Part shown: piece after piece, positions 38,801 to 48,730 of the stretch
How the letters are laid out: every line of letters starts with the position of its first letter
Numbering within the stretch: position 1 is the stretch's first letter
Source of the DNA: Gibbula magus
Taxonomy: Eukaryota; Mollusca; Gastropoda; Trochida; Trochidae
DNA: 64,000 bases
NCBI GenBank assembly: GCA_936450465.1
Contig: OW388305.1
Location: 36,279,187 to 36,343,186, forward strand
Direction of reading: 5' to 3'
Program-made: the position numbers and the translations under genes
Notes under the pieces: model-generated
The model's database searches: none
What the model saw: only the letters and a program-made list of their open reading frames with translations
Told to the model about the DNA's origin: nothing

Positions 38801-41800
38801 TTGAGAATCTGTGAAATCCTTCTCTGGATAGTCTTCACTGTGGTTTATTGTCTTCTGTTCCTGATCACTTTCTGGGACAAAGTTACCCTCTTGAGAATCT
38901 GTGAAATCCTTCTCTGGATAGTCTTGAATGTGGTTTATTGTCTTCTGTTCCTGATCACTTTCTGGGACAAAGTTACCCTCTTGAGAATCTGTGGACTCCT
39001 TCTCTGGATAGTCTTCACTGTGGTTTATTGTCTTCTGTTCCTGATCACTTTCTGGGACAAAGTTACCCTCTGGAGAATCTGTGGACTCCTTCTCTGGATA
39101 GTCTTGAATGTGGTTTATTGTCTTCTGTTCCTGATCACTTTCTGGGACAAAGTTACCCTCTTGAGAATCTGTGGACTCCTCTGGATAGTCTTGAATGTGG
39201 TTTATTGTCTTCTGTTCCTGATCACTTTCTGGGACAAAGTTACCCTCTTGAGAATCTGTGGACTCCTCTGGATAGTCTTGAATGTGGTTTATTGTCTTCT
39301 GTTCCTGATCACTTTCTGGGACAAAGTTACCCTCTTGAGAATCTGTAGACTCCTTCTCTGGATAGTCTTGAATGTGGTTTATTGTCTTCTGTTCCTGATC
39401 CCACTGATCAGGTTCGCAACCGTAAGCAATGTCATTTGCTCTGTTGACATCTTTGACAAATTTGGCTAGGTATTTCTTTCCTCTCAGTTTTTCTGAAACC
39501 AAAAAATCAAAATTTGTAATGAATTCTCAAAACTTTGAAATCTTACTAGAGGATCGTTTGCGGGACCGCAAAATCAGAGTAGCCCCCAAACTGTGGGTAT
39601 CGCCATTTCCTGTTCCGCCTTCTCAATAGTCACAATAGAATGGGTAAATTTATACAAACGTATCGTATCTTTAACCCATACCTTTGACCTTCAACATCAC
39701 ACAATCAATGATCATATTTCATTGTGCATGACAATACCGTAATGTTTCAAAGAGATAAAAATTCAAATAAGGCATATTTGCAAAACTGTGCTAATCTCGT
39801 GACCTTAATGTGTCCTTGACCTTTGGATTTAACAAAAACCCTTTCAAAATTTTGTACTTCTCCATAGTTGATATGTACCAAATAAGAGCTTCGAAGCACA
39901 AAATCTTTTCAAGTTATCATGTTTCCAAGGAATTTTTTAGTGTTTTCAGTACTCATGACCTTGACCTTTGACCTTGAATGTGAACATGTCAAACAAATTT
40001 CCCAGGGGTATAAGTAAGAACCTATGTATATGAGTTCTTAAAACCTTATTTGAAAAAAGTCATAGCCAATACAAATAGCGGCAGCGGCGGCTGAAAGTGC
40101 ATAGAAACTGATAGTAGCCCCGACCTAAGTCGGGGCTACTAATTACTAGTATATAGTAATTATAATATAAATAGTGCAGATATGACACCATAAAGTGATT
40201 TATTAGTTCCCTTAGTTAGGGTTGCTTACATTGTCTTATTGTGGCTGGATGCTCCATAATATTCATATGTTCTTTTACTTCTTACATCAATCTAAGACAT
40301 TCACTAAAATCAATCTAAATCATGTTAGTTCAAATAAATAACAAAACTTAATAAAACATTTGATTATTAAACTGATGTCCATAAGAAAGTATACCATTTT
40401 AAACTTTGAATTCAATGATAAATTGATTAACATTTCAGTTTCTACTAATCGATAGTAAACTACAATTTCGATTGTCTGATACAATTTTGAATTATCAGTA
40501 ATCTTTTTTAACGATTTTAGTATGGCTTGAAATAGATATGACCAACAATATGATCAACTTGGCATGTCGGACAGTGCAAGCTTGTTTCTAATTGTTTATA
40601 TTGAGACCAGTTGCCTTGCTAAATGTGTTTTAAACCTCTGGCTAATGCTATCGGTTAAAAACTAAATTTGCTAGCGTCAAATAACAATGAATCCCGAACA
40701 ATTTACAAACACAAATAGTTATCTTATAAATAATTACTGGGCCAATTGACCAAGGATTTACGGCATGAGGGGTGAACAATTCCAATTAAGGCTGTGTATT
40801 GCCTCAATTTACGTATTGCAATACGTACCACAATATATTGCAAGATCATCTGACAATAGGATATTCCTCCAAAAACCATATTCTATTGCAAATAACACAA
40901 ACATGTTGGATAAACTGGAAATATACTCCTTTTTGCAGTTTAATGACACTTCATAAAATGTCATTCAGATCTTCGACGATTTGTCGAAGCTATTTACATT
41001 GTTATGGCAAATATCACAAACCTCTACACTCATTTATAATACTGTCCATCACACATTCTAGAACTCCAAAGTAATCAACCTTCAACAATTTAGGTAAGTA
41101 AATGGTGCCTTTGACAAGATAAACAAGCAGACAGAGTCGTCTATATCCCCCGCTAGTGGACAAAGTTTGAACAAAACATTGATCATGTACTTTATTATTA
41201 CAATCTTTTGAGTTCTGCTCTGGAAACAAAGTTCAATGGAAACGGTCAAAAATAAATTTTTGAAAAACTGAAAACCCCAAAAGGCACATCTACACATGTG
41301 ACATGATGCTTGTGAAACATAGCAAATTTGGTCGAGCTAGGCCCAATAGTTTTAAGATCTGCTCTGGAAACAAAATTATAAGTTGCGTTAACCATGGAAA
41401 CGGTCAAAAACAAAAAATAATTTATTTTGAATTTATGTTGCAATGGAAACGGATAAAAATTTTGTTTAATTTAAATTTTCAAGACATTGAAAACCCCAAA
41501 AGGCACATCTACACATGATGCTTGTTTTGTTGAGTTAGCTAATATTGTTTTTGAGTTCTGCTCAGGAAACAAAATCGGGACGGACGGAAGGAGCCCATTT
41601 CAATATCCCCCAACTATAGTTGGTGGGGGATAATGAAGAAATTTTACTTTAATATACAACTACATTTGTTTGTGCAATATATTGTGGTATGAAAATCGTA
41701 TTGCAATACGCGTATTCCTCTGTATTGAAATATATATTGGTATTGTAATATATTTGCACAGCCCTAAATCTAATCCGATCAAAACCAACCCAATATCGTA

Positions 41801-44800
41801 GGATTCAAAATTTTACCACTGACCAAGATAATTAACTTGATAGAAAAATTGCAGATATCTTGCCCTGACTGTAGGTTTGACAAAATCTTGTCTCACATGT
41901 TGCATAAAAAATAACTTGGCACCAAAATGGTTCTGAATAAATCTGTATCATGGTATGAGGGCTATATATAATTTGATTGTTCTAGTTGGGTTGATTTAAA
42001 TCAGATTGGAATAAGTCTGAATAACTCCATTTAATGTTACAAAATGTGAGTTGTAAGCAATTATTCATACTGAAATTGAATAAAACAATTAACAAGCAAA
42101 AAAATCCAAAAACTAAGTTTACAAGTGTTAAACTGCATAAAGAACATCTTTCTCCAGCAATTTTACGTCAAAAAGTGACAGGGGTGTTAAGAAACCCATT
42201 TTTCATTGATTTTAAGACTAAAATGTTTTGTTGAAGTACATAAAACATGCACAATCATGCTTCCAGAATGACCGTCATTGTACATAATTATTACGGATAA
42301 TTGAGTCAACCTATTAAACTTTTTCCCAATAAACAAATATAGATACCAATGATGGAGAAAGATGTTTTAAAATGAGTGGTTGTATACACTCAAATTGTAA
42401 TATTGCAGCCAATACAAATTTAGGGCAACACTTGGCACAAGTAGCAATACAACACTGACAGTGCCAAGTTACTAACATAACACCTCTTGGCAACAGTAAC
42501 TCAAGGCCAAAAAAAGCATGTGGTTCAGATTTCACTTCATATCCTTGCTTGTCCTCCCTAAACCAACAACACTTGAGAATTTTGCCAGTAAACTGGTAAT
42601 GAAAATAGGATTGCACAGATGCCTGTAAGCATCGAAATGAAAAACACATTATGAAATGATTTGAAAGAATGTGAATCTGCCCTTGGCATTGTTCGGTAAT
42701 TTAGAAAATCTGAACCACAGATGGGCCAAACTGTCCAAATCTTGGAAGTTTAAAAGTAACAAATTTGCATTTTACTTTTACTAGATTTTAGTATCAGATG
42801 TGTTTCCGTTGACTTGAATAAAATTATCCTTGATGAAGGCATAATACTTCTGTAAATAAGCAGAATAGGAAATTAGAATTAAATACGACCATCAATAATG
42901 AATACAATAATCTATTGATTTCACTAGCAAGTTGTCAAGGCTAATAGCTTATTATACTTGACATTTTTTTTTAAATGGTCATAAAATGTACAAGCTTTGA
43001 CCTGTCCAAAGGATGCTTAATAAATAGAGCTGTGGGCTTATCAGCAATTGGCATTGCTTGATGTCGAAAAATTTCCAAGCAGTTTTTCAGAAGAGTAAAT
43101 TAACATAACCTTAAAGTTAAAACAATGTCTACACTGAGTTAATTGTCTCATTGTATAAATTGGAAAATATTCAGATACAAAATCTCCAAATGCGCACTAG
43201 ATTCATAGACTCCCCTGCACAAACTTAAAGTCTTTCCATCAAGGACAAGGTGTTTAACCCCTATAGCCACCAAGGTCAAATTGGTAACATGAAAACCAGA
43301 AAAGCATAAACAATTGATATTAATCAAAGAATTAAAAGACACCACAGTGGCACTTAATGTTATTGTCCAAATATTTAAGAGTTAATTTAACGGAGGGATA
43401 GCAGATGAGGGAAGAGAGAAATGGAAGTCCTAAAATTTATGAGTTAAACCTGTCCATAAATAGAGAGTTTGTGAAGTCACTGTTGTAAAGATACTAAGAC
43501 ATAAATCGAAGTTACTTTCCTGAATCCAAAAAATTGTGAGTTAATTTTGTCCAAGTACGTTAACATAGATTGCTAGCGGGCTATAGCTTTGGATGAGAAG
43601 TCCTAATATTTCAGCTACGGATACGCAAATTTTGACGATTAATAAGATTTTCAATTTCAGGACAATCCTGAATATGAAAAGACAGATTACAACATAATAT
43701 TTTAGTTTCCTTTGGCATTTGACGTGAGACAGCAAAATGTTTGATGATGGCTTTTCTCTTTTGAAAGACAGTTTGAAATTATCATCTTTATCTACTTTGT
43801 CACTGAAGTATGGGTCTGTTACAAAACTAACTAAAAAGAAGGTAGGACATACGTTAAGAACAGTTTTATCTAAACTAACACTGATGGTAAAATTTTAAGC
43901 AACACCAATTGTTTTAAGAAGAAATTTTAGACAGCTGTGCCATGTCTAGATAGGTTGAGGCTGTATAAACGAATATGAGAATATGTGTTTAAACATTATG
44001 TATCTCAGTATGGAACATACCATTTTATTGATGTCAAACAATACAAAAACATTATTCTAGTTAAATCAACAAAAACTATGGCCTGAAATGTCTGCATATT
44101 TTGTTAAAGAAATGTCAGCATGACATCAACTAATATACTTCATGTTAAATGGAAGTATAGAGTGTCTCTAAATGTAATCCTCACATTTTCTCTGGAAAAG
44201 CTACTAGGTATATCATTATTGCATTTATTCATTATCGTAGGTCTAAGACATTTTACCAATATATGCAAATTGGTACATTGTCTTAATTAACTTGTTCAAG
44301 TTCACAAATTCTTTCAATAACATTATTTCCATTTGTCGATCTGCTTTAATCACATTCCCAAACGTGACATGTTAAATCCGGTGTCGTTTTAAATTTAATC
44401 ATTCATATGTTAAGGATGAAACGTACCTTTCTCTCTCATCGAAGTAAGCAATGGTCACTTTTCCGTCATGACTGTCCAGGATGTCCAGGATGAAACCTGG
44501 CCAATATACCCCATTTTGGAGAGGGCACAGCACCAGATCTCCTAAAATTATTAAAAATATATTAAATAGGTACATGCAGTGAAATAGAAAATGACATATA
44601 CTATATGTCTTCTTATAGAAGCCATTCACTTCAAGCCAGGGTGTAAAGGTACCTAGACTAGACAAGGGCTCCTCGGTCTATAATAGGGGCCCTGTAGAAG
44701 GCTTAAATCACAAATGTTTTGTTTTCAAAAATATTTCAAAAGACACCAACATCTAAAACTTCAAATTAAAAAGGATGGGGTCCCAAATAAGAGTCTGGGA

Positions 44801-46239
44801 CCCCTTGATGTTAACAAGGACCCGGAACCATGTTAGAATTTTTTGGTATACTATTGAGGCTAAAACATCCAATAAAATTTAAGCATATTATCGCTCGACA
44901 GTAACATTTCATATGAAAGACAATGAAATAAAATCGGCTTTGGGCATAATTACTGAAAATATGAGCATTCAAAGTTTTAATACCTGGAATGAATTTTGTT
45001 GGCGCTTCATTCACACAATCAGGGTGAAATCCTGAAACTGCAAATAACGTTGAAATTAAAGAAATGAATCCTGGCCAAATACACCATACTAGTATTCAAG
45101 GGAAAATAGCTCTGAATCTGACATTAGTAAAAATAAACAAATATGTGTTGTGAAACTTTTTATAGAAAATGACCCTTAAGTATGCTTCTGAGGCTGAAAT
45201 ATCCCGTAAGATTTAAACAATTAAAATTCAACAGCAACATTCATCATAAAAGACCATGGAATAACATTTAAAGCCATTCAGCATGAACTGCAGGGGTAGA
45301 GGATAAAAATTCTATACTGGCCCGAACAGCACAGAAGTCGACTAATGTTAATCAGTTAATTGTGCTTGAAAACAATTTTCATTAGCCCGTCCGAATTTTC
45401 ACTAGCCTCGGACCAGCGGACCAGTGCGAGTGTTGAACCCTGTGAAAATTAAAAATTACTTGAAATTGGAGCATTTGAGTTTACCTGATGCATCTTTTCT
45501 TTTCCTCTTACAATCTGTGGGATCTGCAATAAAAAATCAACTCGAGTGACAATATAATTGTGTGTTTCATTGGGCTAAAAACTTTTTAAAAATATGCTAT
45601 TTATACCACTTTAAAGAGACAGATTAAGTTTATTGTTGGCCCCACTGGCTGACCCCGGATCTGTCTGGGATAACAAGCTCTTTTTGTTGGCTTCACTGGC
45701 AGACCCCGGGCAGCCTTGCTTGCCAATATGTGGAACCAGAATCAATTCAGCCACTGGTGCCATAAGTGGTAACAAAATATTCAGTTAAAGGGTTAAAACA
45801 TAATAATTCTGAATTATCAAACAAACAAAAAAGAATTAATGTTGCCACAATAATAAGGACACACTGGCCACATCTATCTAACCTTAAACCAAAATTGAAA
45901 TATTTGAATATTGTTTTCTCCAAAATGCAATGTCTGCGGTAGAAAACAGCAATTAAACAGTATTTCGGATTCATGTTTAAACAGGATATTTAATACAAAT
46001 TCATGAATTATTCTGAATTAAAAAAAAGAAAAAAGAAATAATTTTGCCACGATAATAAGGACACATTGGTCACAACTAGCTAACCTTAAGCCAAAAGTGA
46101 AATATTTGAAATTGTTCCAAAACTTATCATATTGTTTATTATTGCAGTCTTTCTTAAAGCAACTTAACATTAGTAACTAATTGAAATGTACATAAGATTT
46201 ACCATTTGAAACACCCTTCCGCTTGCGTCGTCTGGGCAT
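29677..46239 (-). CDS. Multi-exon tyrosine-recombinase-like protein (Tudor-like, acidic repeats, zinc fingers, recombinase domain, SANT-like)
   Basis: I assembled this gene from 13 coding exons whose AG/GT borders and phases agree, with one doubtful join (exon 5 to 6). It predicts about 1482 residues. Order: basic start MPRRRKRKG; Tudor-like domain about 44-95; about 20 acidic repeats of 29-30 residues about 161-775; C2H2 finger about 809-827; C2HC finger about 904-923; recombinase box I with RRRPGE (Arg about 1168); hairpin Lys in RGKTGRG (about 1217); box II LRKHTAT (Arg about 1291); LGHT (His about 1317); FYRQ (Tyr nucleophile about 1326); SANT/Myb-like tail about 1416-1482. The family, recalled from fish, coral and mollusc uncharacterised proteins, is Crypton-like. 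A role in DNA strand exchange or in chromatin binding after domestication is inference. The finger-to-tail organisation is the familiar one; the long repeat block is unusual. No poly(A) signal is evident just after the stop; the nearest AATAAA I saw is near 28.27 kb. Confidence 0.82.
30770..31880 (+). repeat. Diverged tandem repeats in intron 13
   Basis: Units with GAGAAGAAG...GGTTTTTAGGTCGTG and GTGACC are followed by at least four copies of a tail with ACGGACGACG, CATGCCATAAGCCCATCT-like text and GGCCTTTACAGGCCTGATGA. This is a decayed non-autonomous element cluster of the kind common in bivalve genomes. Confidence 0.6.
31890..31955 (-). CDS. Recombinase gene exon 13
   Basis: A 66-nt exon starting after TTGCAG. 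Of three nearby GT sites only CCA-GTAGGT gives the frame needed for the last exon. It encodes DGEDTTSLFAEPAEWRRKRS. The end at 31890 therefore rests on phase. Confidence 0.68.
32322..32405 (-). CDS. Recombinase gene exon 12
   Basis: An 84-nt exon between TTACAG and ACAG-GTAAAT encoding an acidic linker (EIFEDIVSDDFDQDADK...). The phases agree on both sides. Confidence 0.72.
32583..32622 (+). repeat. Solo 3' end of a pearl-like element
   Basis: CCGCAACTTCGTTGTTGCGG followed by GGGATAATA, the terminal hairpin only. Confidence 0.6.
32945..33140 (-). CDS. Recombinase gene exon 11 (His and Tyr nucleophile)
   Basis: A 196-nt exon between TTTTAG and GATG-GTAATT. It contains NLCRHLGHTQKVHDQFYRQT: the LGHT/S box and, nine residues after its His, the Tyr that acts as nucleophile in tyrosine recombinases. 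It ends KYASKRMDEIQLD, also a family-typical stretch. Confidence 0.86.
33535..34493 (+). mobile_element. Hairpin-ended element in intron 10, with nested copy
   Basis: The outer parts (CTCGTAACCTTGACCTTTGA near 33575; GTATATGAGTTCTTAAA near 34408; end near 34462-34488 with GTCCCGACCTAAGTCAGGGC) match 39640-40143. In the middle, 33663-34065 is a copy of the 27089-type element, so this is an insertion within an insertion. Confidence 0.55.
34515..34633 (-). CDS. Recombinase gene exon 10 (box II)
   Basis: A 119-nt exon between AAACAG and CAG-GTAGCT. It ends ILATNLRKHTATIAQ, the equivalent of integrase box II (H-x-L-R-H-T-x-A-T). The catalytic Arg is present; the His three residues before it is Thr. 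Confidence 0.84.
34961..35087 (-). CDS. Recombinase gene exon 9
   Basis: A 127-nt exon between TTTCAG and AAGG-GTACAG. It encodes TGRGVPLLVPAEARKMLEFL and ends NNFLFANK; the family pattern here is RGKxGRGV...LL followed by NP/NxxLFA. Confidence 0.83.
35467..35590 (-). CDS. Recombinase gene exon 8
   Basis: A 124-nt exon between TTTCAG and AAG-GTATTG, entering in phase 2 and leaving in phase 0. It encodes VDAYKKRSTSIDETEMALRE and ends LIEIRGK, the first half of the recombinase beta-hairpin carrying the candidate catalytic Lys. Confidence 0.82.
35870..36215 (-). repeat. GGGCCAATAC-type dispersed repeat
   Basis: Several GGGCCAATAC motifs occur, with inverted homology to 60883-61085 (shared AATTAATGACAATTTTATTA and TTCTGAAGCGA-like text). 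It lies in intron 7. Confidence 0.6.
36354..39492 (-). CDS. Recombinase gene exon 7 (acidic repeats, zinc fingers, recombinase box I)
   Basis: A 3139-nt exon, open throughout, bounded by TTTCAG and ATTAG-GTAATA. It starts KLRGKKYLAKFVKDVNRAND, then about 20 repeats with the core DQEQKTINHIQDYPEK and spacer TDSQEGNFVPES. Next come a C2H2 finger (C-x2-C-x9-H-x4-H in CLFCGEMRTN...HYAHAH), a Lys/Glu helix, the motif LLRNKGNDIHN, a C2HC finger (C-x2-C-x11-H-x3-C from CPYCREW), and an alpha-helical stretch ending in TESRLLLYNRRRPGELESI, which resembles tyrosine-recombinase box I. Confidence 0.92.
37560..39400 (-). repeat. Coding minisatellite, 87/90-bp units
   Basis: About 20 tandem units of 87 or 90 bp lie inside exon 7, always multiples of three. 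Unit types recur in a four-unit order (HIQ/KDF, HSE/KDF, HSE/KDF, then KKINHIQ/SDDSD), so a block of about 350 bp was itself duplicated at least three times. Acidic residues, Ser and Thr dominate; the section is probably disordered. Confidence 0.92.
39546..40145 (+). mobile_element. Hairpin-ended element in intron 6
   Basis: It starts CTAGAGGATCGTTTGCGGGA with the hairpin TTTGCGGGACCGCAAA and ends in a strong hairpin TAGCCCCGACCTAAGTCGGG-GCTA followed by CTAATTA. It has GACCTTGACCTTTGACCTTG tracts inside and no ORF. Confidence 0.65.
40788..41766. mobile_element. Inverted-repeat element containing a nested pearl-like element
   Basis: The left end AAGGCTGTGTATTGCCTCAA with ACGTATTGCAATACGTACCA mirrors the right end (CGTATTGCAATACGCGTATT ... 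ATTTGCACAGCCCT). A different element occupies 41121-41633. Confidence 0.6.
41121..41633 (+). mobile_element. Pearl-like element nested in intron 6
   Basis: AACAAGCAGACAGAGTCG and CTATATCCCCCGC at the left, two to three diverged core repeats, GGGACGGACGGAAGGAGCCC, then the hairpin CCCCCAACTATAGTTGGTGG-GGGATAA. Confidence 0.8.
42484..42622 (-). CDS. Recombinase gene exon 6
   Basis: A strong acceptor (pyrimidine-rich, ending CTTACAG) opens a 139-nt exon encoding SVQSYFHYQFTGKILKCCWF and a further 25 residues ending in ELLLPR. The donor AGAG-GTGTTA leaves one base, giving the Glu codon that joins exon 7 in frame. The content fits the second half of a Tudor-like module. Confidence 0.6.
44427..44541 (-). 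CDS. Recombinase gene exon 5 (Tudor-like domain)
   Basis: The acceptor is TTTTAG. The exon encodes GDLVLCPLQNGVYWPGFI and then KVTIAYFDERER, matching the beta-strand pattern of Tudor/PWWP-type reader modules. The best donor (AAG-GTACGT) leaves phase 2, but exon 6 needs phase 0. A weaker GT four bases further on (TAC-GTTTCA, exon end 44423) would restore the frame; an unseen small exon is the alternative. Confidence 0.72.
44984..45037 (-). CDS. Recombinase gene exon 4
   Basis: A 54-nt exon between TTGCAG and CAG-GTATTA, phase 1 on both sides. It encodes GFHPDCVNEAPTKFIP, leading into the Tudor-like domain. Confidence 0.75.
45291..45440. mobile_element. Possible short hAT-like remnant
   Basis: The left end CAGGGGTAGAGGATAAA and right end GTTGAACCCTG are compatible with hAT-type termini. 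Internal CACTAGCC is shared with 46751-47047. Confidence 0.4.
45485..45523 (-). CDS. Recombinase gene exon 3
   Basis: A 39-nt exon between TTGCAG and CAG-GTAAAC. It joins exon 2 in phase 1 to give DPTDCKRKRKDAS, a second basic cluster. Confidence 0.7.
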
Positions 46240-46246
46240 TGTGGAA
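46203..46246 (-). CDS. Recombinase gene exon 2 (start codon)
   Basis: It is bordered by a polypyrimidine tract with CAG and by the donor G-GTAAAT. The ATG occupies 46239-46237 and opens MPRRRKRKGVSN, a likely nuclear-localisation stretch. The exon ends in phase 1. Confidence 0.75.
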
Positions 46247-46750
46247 CTGAAAAAAAGATTATTACAGTTAGAATCTCGAATGATTTAAGCTTAATTTAAA
46301 CAGGAGGTAGCACAAGGATTGCAGCTATTCAAGATATTATATTATTTTTTTATATCATCGAATCGTCAGATTTCAATCATGTGTTTTCAGTCAGTCATTT
46401 GGATTCTCACTTCTGACGTTATTTAAAGAGATATTTCATCTGGCATATTTTTATTCGGAAGGTTGATACTTACACGTGTGTAGGAAAAGGTCATGTGTAG
46501 GAAGTAGGTAATGTAGGAAAAGGTTTTATATTAAATTTTAATAAGTACATTGTGGCAAATATATGAAAACATCAGGTTCGTAAAGCAAATTCACTAATGT
46601 AAAAAAATCTAAGGAATAAAAATGTAATTTCAATAAAAGGTACTGTCCAAAGTCTCTATTTGTCTCCAGTTGATTTACACTATGACATGCCCCTATAAGA
46701 GGAGGTTTATTGCTGTTCTATTAGGGTTTTTTTCAAAATGAATGGAAGTT

Positions 46751-47047
46751 CAGGGTTAGAAATTAACATTAGTCCTTCGGCCCGGGGCTAGTAAATTTTC
46801 GCTTCTGCTAGCCCTGTGGGTCTTTAAAAATTCCTGAATAATTATGATCGAAATACTCAAAGTATGTGAAGAAATTCTTGTCTATCAGCAACAATGGCAT
46901 CAAATGTGAATGATTAAAAAAGGGAAAATACTTGCCATTCAGACTTAAAATGTTAGATCATTATAAGATGCGGGCTAGTGATACTTGTATTGGGCTAGTG
47001 AAAATAAAAGCTACTAGCCCTGCATTTAAAGTTAGTTTCTACCCCTG
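46751..47047. mobile_element. Short hAT-like inverted-repeat element
   Basis: The left end CAGGGTTAGAAATTAACATT is matched by the complement of AAAGTTAGTTTCTACCCCTG. Inside, GGGCTAGT/ACTAGCCC repeats are inverted. A clear 8-bp target duplication is not seen. Confidence 0.55.
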
Positions 47048-47617
47048 GCCGAAGGTACATATCTTTCAAAACAGTTAAAAACTGTTAATTTTTACTTTTT
47101 ATTTTGTGGAGTTGTTCAAATTTTCATGAAATATTTTGTGGAAAATATGGGTGACCTTCCCGAGAAGCATTAAACAAAACATGTAACAGTAATTGATAGT
47201 ATTTCTGTGAAAATTAGTTAAGTCTCTTTGCAAACCATATCAGTCATATTTTGGCAAATTTTATTCACAATTTGTTTTGGTTTGAAAACAATACAACTAC
47301 AGGGACAGGACTATTCAGTTGAAAATATTACTTGAATAAGTCTTAGGGTTACAATGCATTATACTTAACTTTCTGTGTAATAAAATAACAATATATACAT
47401 AACAGAGAATAAATGAAGTGACTGAAAACAACTTTATAGTTATGCTGTTGTGTTAAAACATTCTGTAAAAAAAACATTCTGTAAAATATTCTGCATCAGC
47501 ATGTTACAGTATTTCAGACATTATTATTATGGTAGGGATCATTTATTTACATACTTTTTAAAATATGGGCTTGAATTCCTTATATGACTGAAAACCTATT
47601 AAACAAGCATGTTTACC

Positions 47618-47951
47618 TTATTCAGTTAAGTTTCATGTATGTCATCGTACGTGGGGAAAACATTTCATGTTGCTTGCTATCAAAATTAAACACTTCATGA
47701 GCGATTTTATTGTCGCCAAGTGCACACTTGCACACACGAAAATCTATGCCGTTGTTGAAAGTAAAAGCTAAGCCATTACTAAAACGTCTACAGTTTATCT
47801 CGTTTGAAAAACGCTGAATTATGTCATAGCCGACTTCGTGAAAAATAACAATCACACCCTTAGCTGGCATTGCAAGTTCAAATAGACAACTTAAAACACA
47901 TGTTTCGACCACGTTGGGCTTGACAGTTGGTAACGAGGCAACTTGATGCAT
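47618..47951 (-). CDS. Unrecognised 109-codon ORF, possible alternative first exon
   Basis: An ORF of 109 codons begins at 47951 and stops at 47622; a good donor (AAG then GTAAAC) follows the stop immediately, so this could be an alternative 5' exon with an upstream ORF, or a small separate gene. Two CCAAT-type motifs (near 48085 and 48117) and a TATA-like stretch lie upstream on this strand. I do not recognise the protein; it has scattered Cys residues but no clear domain, signal peptide or membrane segment. Confidence 0.28.
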
Positions 47952-48537
47952 TATGGGATCAATAAATTATCCATTTTTAAGGGTTAACTACACAATAATA
48001 CGTTCAAAAATATACATACGCGAGGAGGAATGTTCAGCAAAACATGGATGCCGCGAGAAACCTAATCGTTTATCTTGATTCCGATTGGCTCTCCTATAAT
48101 CGGAAGTATCATGTTGACCAATCATGGATACGTTAACATGTGTTTTGCTTGTATCAAAATCGATAACGAAATCGTATTTCCATTTAAAAAAAATAATTGC
48201 TAATATACATATTCGGCGGATAGAATGTTTATGTCCACATGATACAAATATGTGGTCACCTAAGTATGACAGGTTTTATTTACAATAATATGGAGCGTGC
48301 TTTGAATGATTAGCTTACTGTGTTACAAAATGGCGTCGTCTGTGCCGAGGAGTCTAGCTTGTAGATTTTGATCATTTTTTATTTAGGCCTATCCACATCT
48401 TAAAAAATTAACTTTTGATTCTTCAATTCAATATAAGGGTTCCAATATAAATATTCAAGGCCACATTAAGAACTAAAATCAATGCTATTCAACACAAAAT
48501 TATGATATCACAGACTAAAATCATATATGCTACTTAC

Positions 48538-48730
48538 CACGCAAGTGGCGGTGTGGTGATTCGACTGGCGACCGCGTGCGTTTCAAACCGGATCTTTCAT
48601 CTGAGCATGCGTCGATAGAAATAGCGCGGGAAATCAGGCATAGGAAATCACGCATAGAGTAACCAAGGAGTAACCAAGGGAGGTAACCCAAATTAAGTCT
48701 ATAAACCATTAGGGACTGATTGTCATCCAA
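48538..48730 (-). other. Probable 5' non-coding exon 1 of the recombinase gene
   Basis: A strong donor (GTG then GTAAGT) lies just below 48538 on the minus strand. The 66-codon ORF in this exon is not in frame with exon 2, so I treat it as an upstream ORF in the 5' UTR. The upper limit is not defined; 48730 is only the start of that ORF. Linking it to exon 2 is inference from strand, donor quality and position. Confidence 0.4.

Noticed and set aside
37562..39469. 635-codon ORF on the + strand, hydrophobic and repetitive
   Set aside because: It is antisense to exon 7. Units of 87/90 bp without stops on either strand produce it; splice phase, zinc fingers and recombinase motifs all support the minus strand.
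41014..41055. Possible 20-nt micro-exon between exons 5 and 7
   Set aside because: A phase-compatible AG and GT exist here, but the acceptor has no pyrimidine tract and exon 6 at 42484-42622 gives a better, longer match to the protein.
43148..43345. 65-codon minus ORF as an extra exon between exons 5 and 6
   Set aside because: No donor with a usable phase follows, and the content does not resemble the family.
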